From Pogonophryne albipinna (taxonomy: Eukaryota > Chordata > Actinopteri > Perciformes > Artedidraconidae), in assembly GCA_028583405.1 (NCBI GenBank), contig CM053246.1, positions 9,561,867 through 9,625,866 of the forward strand: DNA of 64,000 nucleotides. The letters are read 5' to 3'. The position numbers and the translations under genes are program-made. The notes under the pieces are model-generated. The model saw only the letters and a list, made by a program, of their open reading frames with translations. It was not told the DNA's origin and ran no database searches. Positions 36,598 to 48,716 of the stretch are shown here, piece by piece (within the stretch, counting starts at the first letter, position 1; every line of letters starts with the position of its first letter).

Positions 36598-37320
36598 TTA
36601 TGGTTGGTTTCAGATAATTCTTGCACCGTTTCTTTATAGTATTTTCTGTTGTGAGCTGAATTGAGCCTGATTTCCCCGTACTGTTATCCAACAGTTTTCA
36701 TTCTGAATTAAGGTGGTCATGTGGTCGAATAAAAGCACTTGTATATATCCCCTGCAGTTGTTTAAATGTAAAATAGACAGTTCAAAAGTACCTTTGTTGA
36801 CTTTCTAAAGTGCAAATGCCTTTTTAGTGAAAATGAGGAATACATTGAACCCAATGACTGTAAATATAGCAGAAACCTGGCGTATTCCGAAGCAGCTGGC
36901 TGCAAGGTTACACCTGTTTAAACACAATGGCCTGTAGCCTGGATAGCCATGACTCATCCCAACACTTGTGAAATATTTGGAACGCACTAGTATTCATTTT
37001 GCGACAGCAACTCCTGAGGCCAAACCCAGAAATTCAAATGTGCTGATCCCATTAAAAGTTAAAGAAAGGCATTGTAGAGGAGTTACAGAACTGGGGAATT
37101 ACACTTTTCATTTTATTATTATTTTATTAAAAACTTCAATTTCACGTGTTCTGTTAATCCTTATTTGGACTAGTGTTCTATGAACAGAACCTTAATAATA
37201 CAATCAGCACTATTCCTTATTTTCAATGGTAACAGGATCTCCAATGAATACACACCATTTGTGTTGTGTTGAAAACAGTAACAGTAATCAAGGACAACAT
37301 GTGTTTTCCACGAAACTTAA
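36598..37320. other. Intronic DNA, no recognised feature
   Basis: About 0.7 kb after the outer hAT without repeat ends or supported open frames. Confidence 0.5.
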
Positions 37321-38025
37321 AGGGGTCCTTTTATGCTTTTGGGGTTTTTCCCTTTCCTGTAGTGTGTTTTATAGGTTTTTGTGCATGTTAATGGTCTGCA
37401 AAAGCTGAAATCCCAAAGTTCCCCGGAAAATAATGACATCACTATGTAACACCGCTCTTCTATTGGCTAGCGCTGCAACACATTGTACGTGATTGTTGCT
37501 GATGGTTGTGGTAGAGGAGCTGTAGTTTTGCACTAACATTATAGCATGGTCAGTAGCAGTAGCTACTGACAGTAGCTACTGTCCATGCTACAGCAGAGGT
37601 GGGGAGAGGTGGGGCTATTGCTTCATCGTTATCAGGAAATGATCGTATAGGACGTACACACGGAGCCATTTGGCCCCCCAGACTGTTCCGTTCGCAGATC
37701 TACCCACCTTGGGACCCGTTATCGTTTGCGGGGTCCGTTTCCGCGTCTCCGTTACAGCCTCGTGTGGACGAACGGGCTATACGAAAGAGAAAAGTAGCGG
37801 ATACAACCGTTTGCCTTCTCGTGTAAACAGCACCTAAGAGGTGGACCAATCCCAACAGATAAGCTAACCAGACAGAGGGTGAAAAGAGGTGCTGCAGCAC
37901 AGGCAGTATGAGACAAATAAAGAGCTTTTTGAACATTAAAGCATGGAGACATGTCACAGTAGAGACACTACATACTAATATGAACCTGAAAACAAGCATG
38001 ATATGTCCTCTTTTATCAATCATTA
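37321..38025. mobile_element. MITE with AAAGGGGTCCTTTTATGC end
   Basis: Left end AAAGGGGTCCTTTTATGCTT and the inverse of the right end AAAAGAGGACATATCATGCT are diverged inverted repeats. The interior has ACATCACTATGTAACAC and TAAAGAGCTTTTTGAACATTA and matches 57165-57505 in the same order. This is a common non-autonomous fish DNA element, usually flanked by TTAA. Here TTAA is visible on the left only. Confidence 0.65.
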
Positions 38026-40508
38026 TATGTACAGGGTTTCTTTGACTGTAAATGGAAAACTGAGAAGCTACTGTATGTTAGGCACCATCACAAAAGGGCC
38101 AAAAGAGCTAGTTAAATATTTTAAAGGAATCTTCAAAGAACCACAATTTCATATGGATCACTGTAAACAAGACTAAAAATGAGCAAATGTAAGTAAAAAA
38201 GCTATTTAATGTAGAATATGTCAACATCATATCTAGGCACCCCACTTCCATATATAGGTGATATAGGAAGAAAAAAAAAGGTTGAAATATGGATACAGAT
38301 ATTTATATATCAAATAAACATCCTCTCTGCCCTAGTTCCTATGACTTGGCAGAGAGAAATAAAAAATAAAACTACATCAACGATGGTGGCCATGACAATG
38401 CCAATAATTCTCAAAACAAATTTAGACCCAGCATAAAGGAAAAATACATTACCCTCCCTCTCCCTTTCTGACCCTCCTCGCCCCTAATCATTTTCCCTCA
38501 GTCCCTAAATCACATGCAGCCATGATTTAAATCTGCCGTCAGCCATCTGTCTTGCATCGGGGCATCCATTTATTTGTGTTCCACATATGGAGCAGAACAG
38601 CCATAATGTAACATAAAACGTTAGCTTCACAGTGTACTCATATTTATTCCTTCGGACAAAAAAGGGGGGAATAATTGACACACAACAGTGTCTGAAATGT
38701 TTTTCCAAGCAGCAGCTTTTCAGGGCAGCAGTAATTCATTGGCTCTGCACTGTGCATGTACAAGGAAGTGAGAGATTAGTTGGAGAATTTCATTTTTGGC
38801 GAATCTGTCGCGCTAGAGAATAAACACAATAAATCATAGCCCGTCGCATTTAGTCGGCTGACCTTGCTATATATAACTATATGTCTATCTCATCAGAGTA
38901 ACTCTTCTTTGTTAGATGTTAGCATGCATGCTGTCTCTCCCCCCCCCCCCTCAATAGCTCTTTAGCTGTCTACTTCTCAACCAGATTCTAACGGAACAAA
39001 TGGCTATTGCGCTTCAGTGTTATTCACAGTTTATGGCAGTAATAGACATGTTAATTGTCCTTGACTGCCATTAGCATCCGAGCAAAAAATTAGCTGCTCC
39101 ATCATGCTCGGAAAGCAGTAAGGCTTAATAGCGCTCATTTCTAATGGAAGTTTCCATTCTCAAACACGACTGAGACCATTAGACTAAGAGCACTGAACAT
39201 TCGATTTCAAATGTGCTTTTTGACCGTTTATGTGGACAAAAAAAACAGCGGTACATTTTCAAACAACATATGACACTTTGGTGTGCAGCATTGCAGCGAG
39301 ATACACCCCTCATGAAGCCTATGATTTGTTTTTTGTGGTTATGTGAATGACGCTCATTAAGTTGCACACTGAGCCTTAAAAACACTTTCGGAGAATCCAA
39401 TTTACTTTTGTGAAGAATGTTTGGATAAGTTTGTTGTCAAGCTGTGAATATTCTGTTTAAGAGGCAGCTGCTGCTGACACTGCTGGAATAAGATTCAGGA
39501 TAATAACCGCTCCTGGTCACCAGCAGGGGCAGCATGGGGTCCAAACTCCATTTGTATCCAGAGTTTAACAAGTGTAAAGATCCACAACTGCATTCTTGCT
39601 TAACTTACAGTTAGCAGAGCCCACTGATTTTAATTAAGTGTAGTGTGTCAACATATTTCAGATAACTGTATTGTGTTAGTTGAAAGCAATTAAATAAAGT
39701 GTATAAAGTTAAAAAATATATTAGATTCAACTTAATATTATTGCTTTCAACCAACTAATATCATTCTGTGAAATTTGTTGACATAATACACTTAATTAAA
39801 ATTAACATGTCAGTTTTTTCAGTGCAGACCTAAGCTCAGGAATCAATAATGGACCATGGTAGTGGTCAGTTTGTAGAACTGGCGGAGCATGTACTGGGGC
39901 TTGGGCCTTGTTTTGCAGGATCAAATCCGGCCTGGGACCATTTGCCGTATGTCTTCCCTTCTTATCTCCCCCTAGAATGTCACATATAAAAGCACTGGTG
40001 GCCCAAAATATATACATGTTTAAGTGGGAATGCGCTAATATCTCCCATACCATTAGCGTCCTATCAATAAAGAGAAAAGCATTAGATAAAGACTCAAATG
40101 TCTATCTTCAGTAAATAATCCCAGATGTTACAAACCTTGTTTTACATTTTTGAACCAACTTTAACTGTGTGGCTGAGCTCAAGATAAAAAATATTTTCAA
40201 AAAATTGCATATTTAGATATTTATTATATTTTTTAAAAGACAAACATAACAATGAAAATAGCAATACAGTACAAGGACAATGGTCACACACAAAAGGTAT
40301 TGCAATAGTACATGGTTAACTCCAAAGCATAAACTTACTTTATTATTTATTTATTAGTTTATTTATGTATTTATCTATTTTTATTTCCCCCTTTCTCCTG
40401 ATGTATTATTTGTATTAAACTCTGTATTAGCCAAATGTAAAAGACAAATCTAACATTATTTTATACACATAATTCTGCTGGATTTTAAAGAGCTCTGAAG
40501 AAAAGTGC
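38026..40508. other. Intronic DNA with one foldback
   Basis: About 2.5 kb of plain intronic sequence. The only structure is the foldback at 39622-39825, annotated separately. Short frames near 38218 and 38632 have no motifs. Confidence 0.5.
39622..39825. repeat. Foldback MITE, about 200 bp
   Basis: The arms are inverted and diverged: CACTGATTTTAATTAAGTG with TGTCAACATATTTCAGATA on the left, and the complementary GAAATTTGTTGACATAATAC, CACTTAATTAAAATTAAC and TCAGTG on the right. They include GTTAGTTGAAAGCAAT and its partner ATTGCTTTCAACCAAC. The size and CACTG ends suggest a small non-autonomous DNA transposon. The flanks show no exact duplication. Confidence 0.65.
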
Positions 40509-40673
40509 AATGCTGATTTTCCTATTTTTCTTTTCTGAAAACTTCGTGCAGCGGCTCCTGGACTTTGACTTATCACTGGGACAGTTATTCTTCGTAAATA
40601 GATGGAGGTTTTCAGTAGCGTGGCCTAGCAACAGCTAAAGCATGCTATTTAGCTTAAGCTAGTTAGCAGCAAA

Positions 40674-42209
40674 ATGCCTCCGTTCTCTACAGATGACTTC
40701 CACAAACTTCTACAGAAGATGGCCGTGTTGTAAATGAAAATGCAACGGTTGGAAGTTAACGTGGAAGTGAATGGACTAGGTTGGAATGACACCACTTTAC
40801 CAGTGTTGCAAAATAATGGACAAAGGCATGCTAACTCACAGCTAGTTAGCAGCTACACGGATTCCAAGGAACAGGAGGGCTGTGTACCGGGTAATAAATC
40901 TACAAGTGGTAGTCCTCCCTGGAACTCTCTGGGTGCAAAGCCTAAGAGTAAATCATTTCCATGGGATTTGGGGAGACTAATAACAGGCAGAGCCCAGCGC
41001 GCTGAAATTTGTGATGCGACCGGCTGACCTCTTCAACCCCTATTCATACTAGGAAACAGCCATGGACAGCTGCTAAAGGGAGAATTACAAACAATCCTCC
41101 TAAACCACCAAGTGTGCCAATCCAGAACAGATACGCTCCGCTGACCGAGAACCGGAGATCTCTTTCTGATGACCTGGATAAGCTGTCCTCTTCACACAGC
41201 AGGGTAAGGACCAATAGCTACTCCAAAAGTAAAAGGCTAGAGGGAAAGCTAACGACTGGGCCTGAAACTCTGATTGTGGGTGACTCTGCTGTGAGAGATG
41301 TTGCTGTTTTCCCAAGGATGTGGTCTCTGACTTGGCTGAGAAGATCCTGCATATTGGGGCTGAACATCCGACTGTGAAGAATGTGGTACTGCACATTGGA
41401 ACAAATGATGTTGTGAAACAACAGTCAGAAGTGCTGAAAGAATACTTTAAATGTCTGTTGGAAACTGTCAGCTCTCTAAATGCAGAGGTGTTCATCAGTG
41501 GCCCTCTACCGCCAGTCAGAAGAGGAGTGGAGAGATTCAGCAGATTGTTTGCACTGAACATGTGGCTTTCAACTGTCTGTACTGACCATTCTGTCCATTT
41601 TATTGACAATCTTAACTTTTTCTGGGACAGCAGACATCTTTTTATGGCAGAAGGAGTTTGCCTGAACAAGTCAGGAGTGAAATTGTTTATCTCTAACATA
41701 TTCAACTGCTGCGTCATCAATCTGTTCCCTCTGCCAAGGACAAGCAACAAGAGGAATCAAAACAGGAGAAAGACACAACACATCGCGCAGAAAACCTTGA
41801 AGAAGTATCACTGCACCCGCCTGAGGAATGTTCTGATTATGTGAGACCTATGACACAAATGGAGGAGTCTCCACTGCCCTTCACCCCCCCTATCACCTTT
41901 GAGGATACTCTTCCTTCACCCCCCAGCTCTCTCTACTCTCCGTTCACCCTTTCACCCTTACCCAGCCTCCTGGAGTTCGACCACATGAAGGAGATACAGA
42001 GGGTTGGCACCAAGTCCTTCCTGGAGATCAATGACCGAATGAAGGCGATACGCAGGGTTGGCAGCATGTCCTTTACCCCCGCCCCTCAACGAGGCCCATC
42101 ACAATCACCGAAGCAGAGACGCGCACCATTTCCCCCGTCTTCATCACCGTGCCTACGTCAACCACCTCCCCCCCCCTTCAAGACAGCATCTGCGGTCTCC
42201 GAAGCCTGA
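40674..42209 (+). pseudogene. L2 copy 2 ORF1 remnant
   Basis: Starts at the ATG of MPPFSTDD and shows, in changing frames, LEVNVEVNGL, VLHIGTNDVVKQQSEVL, ISGPLPPVRRGVERFSR and FMAEGVCLNKSGVKLFIS: the same SGNH-esterase-like ORF1 as in copy 1. An early TAA and several frameshifts separate the pieces. Compared with copy 1 there is an additional deletion around 41310. The C-terminal third is proline-rich. Confidence 0.8.
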
Positions 42210-42861
42210 TAAGAATGTGTGTGTACAAAACGCAGCAAACTCTAACTGATATGTGCTGGGTCCAGGCAGTGGCACCTTCAGAGATGTTTCATAGGGGTGG
42301 CCAAATGGGGCCACTGAAAATCTTGGGGTGGCCCACCAAAACCAAGAATTTAATTGTTGTAAAAGTATAGACTAGAGGAAAACAATGGCAAAGAGAATCA
42401 CATACTGATATACTTGGGTTTCTTATTTTACATTTTCTGATACTATTCATCTGAAGTGAATATAATACGGATAGTTAACATTTTACTTCAAACTACATTT
42501 AAAAGAACCTTGTTTTGTGTTATGTGTATGTGTTGGTGATTTATAGTTTTGTTTTTTATATAGTTGTTCTTTCCTTTTAAAAAGACAAATACAGCTTAAT
42601 TTAAATAAGTTCCTTTATTGTAAGGCACAAAATGTTCAGCATTCTCAACACATACAATACGCAACACAACATGTTCTTCAGTTATATTATGTCTCTAGGT
42701 TATAAATTGTTTTAGACTGAACAAAGCTGTTTGTGTCACACTGGGATCAAAGACGATTGACATGACTTTATTAAATCAAGTTTTAAAACATGACTATTTT
42801 ATTTCAACAGGACCCAAAAACACAAGGGGTATAAAATGGTAAATACATACTGTGATTGAAC

Positions 42862-44085
42862 CATAGACTGTATATATAAATGGACGTAGTGTCCGTGACG
42901 TCACCCATAGAATTCTGCAGAGTTGCCGTGAAGCCCTTAGTAGGCGGAGTCGGCCACTAACGGCTCGACTGTGACGTCAGAGTCTAATCCCGCCTGCTCC
43001 AAATAAGGGCAAAGAGGCGGAGCCGAGGCGGGACCTGCTGCCTCCGAACTGGAAGTAAACAGAGCTAGCTCAGGCTAAGAAGCTAAGCTAACATGAAATA
43101 CATGCATACCAAGTTACTGCTAACAGTGTAGTTCCCCTATATAAACGTTACATTCATAATCAAATGAGACAATCTGCAAGAGAATTAGCTATATTTTGTT
43201 ATTCTTAATGCTTGTCATTCACACGTTGAGAAAAGACGGACTCCACCGTCCGGACCTAACGGAGCCGCAGTGGGCTAGCTCCGGGACGCTGGCTGGAGCT
43301 AGCCCCCTGCGGCTCCGTTAGCTCCGGCGGCCACCACTGGGATAATTGGGTCCCCTATTAACATTTGCTCCCGTTTAGCAGTATGGGCGTCATAGCCATA
43401 GACTATAAAAGTCTTACCCAAGGCTGAATCATAAACTAAAATGTATATGTATGCATAAAGGGTTACGTCCTTAGCTGGCTAATAAGTAACAAGCTAAGCT
43501 ACCAAGCACACAAACACCTGCGAACGGGGTTAACATGTATAATATTATCATTTTAGACTTCTTGGAAGTTCTGTTAGTACATTCAAGCGCACAGCATGAC
43601 ATTTTAATTGTCTGGTATTTGTAACAATATTCCCTAAAAGGCACAATCACCACGAACACGGCTAAAGCTAAAGGGTCAAGTACAGTACTATGACTAACTA
43701 ACGTTGTAGCCTCTATGGTTGTAGCCTAGCAGAGTGGACAAGTTGCTGTTAGCTGACAGTGAGGCATGTACGTGTCCATCAAAGTGACCACGCCCTAATT
43801 TATGCAAAAACTTTAAGACCTAATATAAATAAAAGGGTCGTGTTAGAAAACAATTCACTCACAGATTCATAATCATGAAGGTGGAATCTAACTATATCGA
43901 TAATAATATTTATTGCATCCATGGGTAGAAACATGTTTTTTTCTGCTGTAAATTTGGGCATTTTAACATGGGGGTCTATGGAAATTGCTCCTTTCTGCAG
44001 CCAGTCCCTAGCGGCCCATGTATGAAATGCAGTGTGTGGCACTTCCGTATTGGCGTCCCGGCTGTTCCCCAGAGTTTGCCGCTTG
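42862..44085 (+). mobile_element. TIR-less element with 8-bp target duplication, copy 2
   Basis: GATTGAAC is duplicated exactly at 42854-42861 and 44086-44093. The element starts CATAGACTGTATATATAAATGG and ends with CACTTCCGTATTGGCG and GTTTGCCGCTTG, termini that are not inverted repeats. It contains CATGGGGGTCTATGG and the hairpin at 43256-43321. The plan is like that of 19056-20530. No coding sequence was recognised. An 8-bp duplication suggests hAT-type mobilisation, but the class is unresolved. Confidence 0.75.
43256..43321. repeat. 27-bp hairpin with one mismatch
   Basis: Arms 43256-43282 and 43295-43321 are reverse complements with one mismatch and a 12-base loop. They include CTAACGGAGCCGCAG and GGGCTAGCTCC. 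It lies inside the TIR-less element. Confidence 0.9.
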
Positions 44086-44513
44086 GATTGAACACAAAAA
44101 CACCATCTATTATTGACCTTTATAGCAAATTCAAAACATTATAAATGATACAAAACACCACCTATTTTAGTATTAGACAGAAAATAGGTGACAAGACATA
44201 TTTCTATTTTTTTTTAGATTAGGCCACTGTGGTGAGAGTAATACATATAGCTTGTATTCCATTTGTTTTGAAAAAAAATATGTATACTTTATAAACAAAC
44301 TGGTTACCCTTTTTTTAAATTAGCATACAGAACATTATGAAAACAAACTTGACTAATGGTCGGCTCATAACCTCAGAACACAGAAGAGGAAAAACTGCAT
44401 AGATTCTCGTTTCATTTTGAAGGAGCTGCAGACCTAAAGTGTGTAGAAGACTTACATTATTAAAAAGGTCACAATCACATTAATACAACTGTATTTAGGT
44501 TTTAGTTTCACTT

Positions 44514-44660
44514 TTACAAAACAGAGTTCCACATGTACTTTCTAGCATGTATGGCCATCTCCTCACTAGCCCTATGCTGCTGCTCCCCTGCCAGCTTTGT
44601 CTCTCCTTTACTCATCTTCTTCTTAAAATAAGAAGAGATGTCTGTTGACTTTCTCTTCAT
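44514..44660 (-). pseudogene. hAT transposase N-terminal remnant
   Basis: MKRKSTDISSYFKKKMSKGE and a short following stretch. The KRK....YF.KK start is common to ZMYM-like and DUF4371-containing hAT transposases. No zinc finger or catalytic domain follows, so this is a relic of the surrounding hAT. Confidence 0.45.
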
Positions 44661-44903
44661 TTTCTGCAAATTGACATTACACACAGCAGTGATTAATAGT
44701 AGCCTACGCATTACACCAGCCCAGCATACCAACATCAGCTAACGTTAGCTTAGCAAGCTAAACTAACGCTAATTAGGATAGCCGCCAAAGTGTGTTTACA
44801 GACAAATTATACCTGAAGTCAAGCCAGCCTTTACTGAGCCCCGAGCCTGTTTTCCAGGTCTTCCAGCGTTTTTCTCATTTTAATGCCATTGAACACACAT
44901 TTT

Positions 44904-47900
44904 TCTCTCTGAAGAACCAGCACCTTACCGTGGTAGAGAGGTTTGTGTGCCCTGATGAACCTGGGGGCTGTGTTGTCTGGAACCTTGTGTTCCTGGTAGG
45001 GTCTCCCATGGCAAATTGGTCTCAGGCAAGGGGCCAGACTAAGATTGGTTCAAAAGACCTCATGAAAAAAACAAAAACAAGAAGTGAGGATACCCGGCCC
45101 GGAGGAAGCCCGGGGTCCCTTTCTGGAGCCAGGCCCAGAAGGAGGACTCGACGGCGAGCGTCTGGTGGCCGGGCTTGCCACGGAGCCCGGCCGGGCCCAG
45201 CCCGAAAAGGCAACGTGGGCAACACCTCCGCTTCTCCGTCCCGCGGGCCCACCACCTACGGGAAACAGCGATGGGGTCGGGTGCGCTGCCAGAAGGGTGG
45301 CAGTGAAAGCGGAGGGTCTCGACGGACCAGACCCGGGCGACAGAAGCTGGCTTTGGGGACGTGGAACGTCACCTCTCTGGGGGGGAAGGAGCCGGAGCTT
45401 GTGCGGGAGGTGGAGCGTTACCAGTTGGATCTGGTTGGGCTCACCTCTACGCACAGCGTCGGCTCTGGAACCTTACTTCTGGATAGGGGTTGGACTCTAT
45501 TCTTCTCCGGAGTTGCTCAAGGTGTGAGGCGCCGGGCGGGTGTGGGGATACTCACAAGTCCCCGGTTGGGTGCTTCGTTGTTGGAGTTTACCCCAGTGGA
45601 CGAGAGGGTCGCCTCCCTACGCCTGCGGGTTATGGGGGGGAAAACTCTGACTGTTGTGTGTGCTTATGCACCCAACAGCAGTTCAGAGTATACGGCCTTC
45701 TTGGAGACCCTGGAAAGAGTCCTGTATGGGGCTCCTGAAGGGGACTCTTTAATCTTGCTGGGAGACTTCAACGCACATGTGGGCAATGATGGAGACATTT
45801 GGAGGGGCGTGATTGGGAGGAACGGCCCCCCTGATCTGAACCGGAGTGGTGGTTTGTTACTGGACTTCTGTGCTAGTCATGGATTGGCCATAACAAACAC
45901 CATGTTCGAACATAAGGATGCTCATAAGTGTACGTGGTACCAGAGCACCCTAGGCAGAAGGTCCATGATCGATTTCGTTATCGTATCATCGGACCTGAGG
46001 CCGTATGTTTTGGACACTCGGGTAAAGAGAGGGGCGGAGTTGTCAACTGATCACCATCTGGTGGTGAGTTGGGTCGAGTGGCGGGGGAAGCCTCTGGATA
46101 GACCTGGTAAGCCCAAACGTGTAGTTCGGGTGAACTGGGAACGTCTGGAGGAGGCCCAAGTTCAGGAGGCCTTCAACTCACACCTCCGGCGGAGCTTTTC
46201 AGGCATTCCTGTGGAGGTTGGGGACATTGAACCAGAGTGGTCGGTGTTCAAAGCCTCTATTGCCGAAGCCGCGGCGGGGAGCTGTGGTCTCAAGGTCCTA
46301 GGTGCCTCAAGGGGCGGTAACCCTCGAACCTCCTGGTGGACACCGGTGGTCAGGGAAGCCGTCCGACTGAAGAAGGAGGCCTTCAGGGATTTGTTATCCC
46401 GGGGGACTCCCGAGGCAGTTGCAAGGTACTGACAGGCCCGAAGGGCAGCAGCCTCATCTGTGGCCGAGGCAAAGCAGCGGGTGTGGGAGAAGTTCGGAGA
46501 GGACATGGAGAAGGACTTTCGGGCGGCACCAAAGTTGTTCTGGAAAACTCTCCGACACCTCAGGAGGGGGAAGCAGGGAACCATCCAAGCTGTGTACAGT
46601 AAGGATGGGACGTTGTTGACCTCAACTGATGGAGTGTTGGGGCGTTGGAAGGAACACTTTGAGGAACTCCTGAACCCGACAACTCCGCCCTCTATGTTAG
46701 AGGCAGAGCTGGAGTATGACGGGGGATCGGCGCCAATCTCCCGGGGGGAGGTCACTGAGGTTGTTAAACAACTCCACAGTGGCAAAGCCCCGGGGGTGGA
46801 TGAGATCCGCCCAGAAATGCTGAAGGCTCTGGGTGTTGAGGGACTGTCATGGTTGACACGTCTCATCAACATTGCGTGGAAGTCGGAAACAGTACCGAAG
46901 GAGTGGCAGACCGGGGTGGTGGTTCCCATTTTTAAAAAGGGGGATCAGAGGGTGTGTGCCAATTACAGAGGCATCACACTACTCAGCCTCCCCGGGAAAG
47001 TTTACTCTAAGGTACTCGAAAGGAGGGTCAGGCCGATTGTCGAACCTCAGATTGAGGAGGAACAATGCGGATTCCGTCCTGGTCGTGGAACGACGGATCA
47101 GCTTTTTACTCTCGCAAGGATCCTGGAGGGGGCCTGGGAGTACGCTTATCCGGTCTACATGTGTTTTGTGGACTTGGAGAAGGCGTATGACCGGGTTCCC
47201 AGGGAGTTACTGTGGGAGGTGCTGCGGGAGTATGGGGTGAGGGGGTCTCTACTCAGGGCCATCCAATCTCTGTACTCCCAAAGCGAGAGCTGTGTCCGGG
47301 TCCTCGGCAGTAAGTCGGACCCATTTCCGGTGAGGGTTGGCCTCCGCCAGGGCTGCGCTTTGTCACCAATCCTGTTTGTAATATACATGGATCGGATTTC
47401 GAGGCGTAGTCATGGGGGAGGGGGTCTGCAGTTCGGTGGACTAAGGATTGCACCACTGCTTTTTGCAGATGATGTGGTTCTGATGGCTTCATCGGTCTGC
47501 GACCTTCAGCACTCACTGGATCGGTTCGCAACCGAGTGTGAAGCGGCTGGGATGAGGATCAGCACCTCCAAATCTGAGGCCATGGTTCTCAGCAGGAAAC
47601 CGATGGACTGTCCACTCCAAGTAGGGAATGAGTCCTTACCCCAAGTGAAGGAGTTCAAGTATCTCGGGGTCTTGTTCTCGAGTGAGGGAACAATGGAGCG
47701 TGAGATGGGCCGGAGAATCGGAGCAGCGGGAGCGGTACTGCAGTCGCTTTACCGCACCGTTGTGACGAAAAGGGAGCTGAGCCGGAAGGCAAAGCTCTCT
47801 GTCTACCGGGCCATTTTCGTTCCTACCCTCACCTATGGTCATGAAGGATGGGTCATGACCGAAAGAACGAGATCGCGGATACAAGCGGCCGAGATGGGTT

Positions 47901-48277
47901 TTCTCCGCAGGGTGGCTGGTGTCTCCCTTAGGGATAAGGTGAGAAGTTCGGTCATCAGGGAGGGACTCGGAGTTGAGCCGCTCCTCCTTCGCGTCGAAAG
48001 GAGCCAGTTGAGGTGGTTCGGGCACCTAGTTAGGATGCCACCTGGGCGCCTCCCTAGGGAGGTGTTCCAGGCACGTCCAGCTGGGAAGAGACCAAGGGGT
48101 AGACCTAGGACCAGGTGGAGGGATTATATCTCTTCGCTGGCCTGGGAGCGTCTTGGGATCCCCCAGTCAGAGCTGGTTGATGTCGCCAGGGAAAAGGAAG
48201 TTTGGGGCTCTCTGCTGGAACTGCTACCCCCGCGACCCGACCACGGATAAGCGGAAGAAGATGGATGGATGGATGGA
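44904..48277 (+). mobile_element. RTE-clade LINE (Rex3-like), near full length, 3.4 kb
   Basis: Bounded by exact 14-bp duplications TGAACACACATTTT (44890-44903 and 48278-48291). It has a GC-rich 5' region, an APE endonuclease, a reverse transcriptase and a 3' end of GGAT/GATG tetranucleotide repeats (48261-48277). The short 3' region directly after the stop codon and the GATG tail are typical of the RTE clade, and in fish of Rex3. It is nested in the hAT at 42267-48708, which is nested in L2 copy 2. Confidence 0.92.
45008..48250 (+). pseudogene. RTE/Rex3-like endonuclease-reverse transcriptase, one in-frame stop
   Basis: The frame begins at the first Met inside the insertion (MANWSQARG). It shows the endonuclease blocks [41 protein letters not shown] and [10 protein letters not shown]. 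The TGA at 46430-46432 interrupts it, and the same frame continues with the reverse transcriptase: GKAPGVDEI, ANYRGITLLS, EQCGFRPGRGTTDQL, FVDLEKAYDRVPRELLW, GLRQGCALSPILFVIY and the catalytic FADD near 47462-47473. The C-terminal region has FRYLG-type EFKYLGVLF, RWFGHLVRMPPGRLP and RPRGRPRTRW. Apart from this stop I see no frameshift over about 1,080 codons, so the copy is young. Confidence 0.88.
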
Positions 48278-48716
48278 TGAACACACATTTTGATCAGAAT
48301 AACAGCTAACGGTAAGCATATCTCCGTTTTGTGCTACCTAAAGCTAACACACGAAAGCCTAAAGTGTTGTGGGGCTTAACAGGCAACGAACGTATATGAC
48401 TTACCTTCTAGAAGTCTGGTGGATTTTTGTCAAGTCAGTAGAAAGAAACGTTTTGCTGCAACCTGCTGCTGTCTGTGCAAATCTCAGAGTGGTGCGCGCG
48501 AGTATCAGAGTGGTGCGCACGAGTATCAGAGTGGTGCGCAGAGTATCAGAGTGTTACCATTGTAGCAGAGGGAGAGGGAGGGGCTGCAGTATGAGCGTTG
48601 GAAGCTCAAATCAAGCGACTCGCTGGCTGTGTATTTGTTGTTGAATATCAGATAAACTACTACGCATACGTGACTGGCGAGGCGGGGTGTGTGGTGGGGG
48701 GGCCAGTGGGTCCAGG

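Larger units (their letters stand above)
42267..48708 (-). mobile_element. hAT element with CAGTGGCACC / CACTGGCCCC ends
   Basis: Exact GGTCCAGG duplications (42259-42266 and 48709-48716) interrupt the L2 LINE. The ends are only weakly inverted (CAGTGGC against CACTGGC). A minus-strand frame starting MKRKSTDISSYFKKK (44660) resembles the N-terminus of hAT transposases and sets the orientation. The rest of a transposase is missing. A TIR-less element (42862-44085) and an RTE LINE (44904-48277) were added later. Close to the right end, GTGGTGCGC/AGTATCAGA units repeat three to four times (48490-48560). Confidence 0.82.

Noticed and set aside
45022..48025. Minus-strand frames opposite the RTE LINE
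   Set aside because: Shadows of a GC-rich real frame; the plus strand carries all endonuclease and RT motifs.
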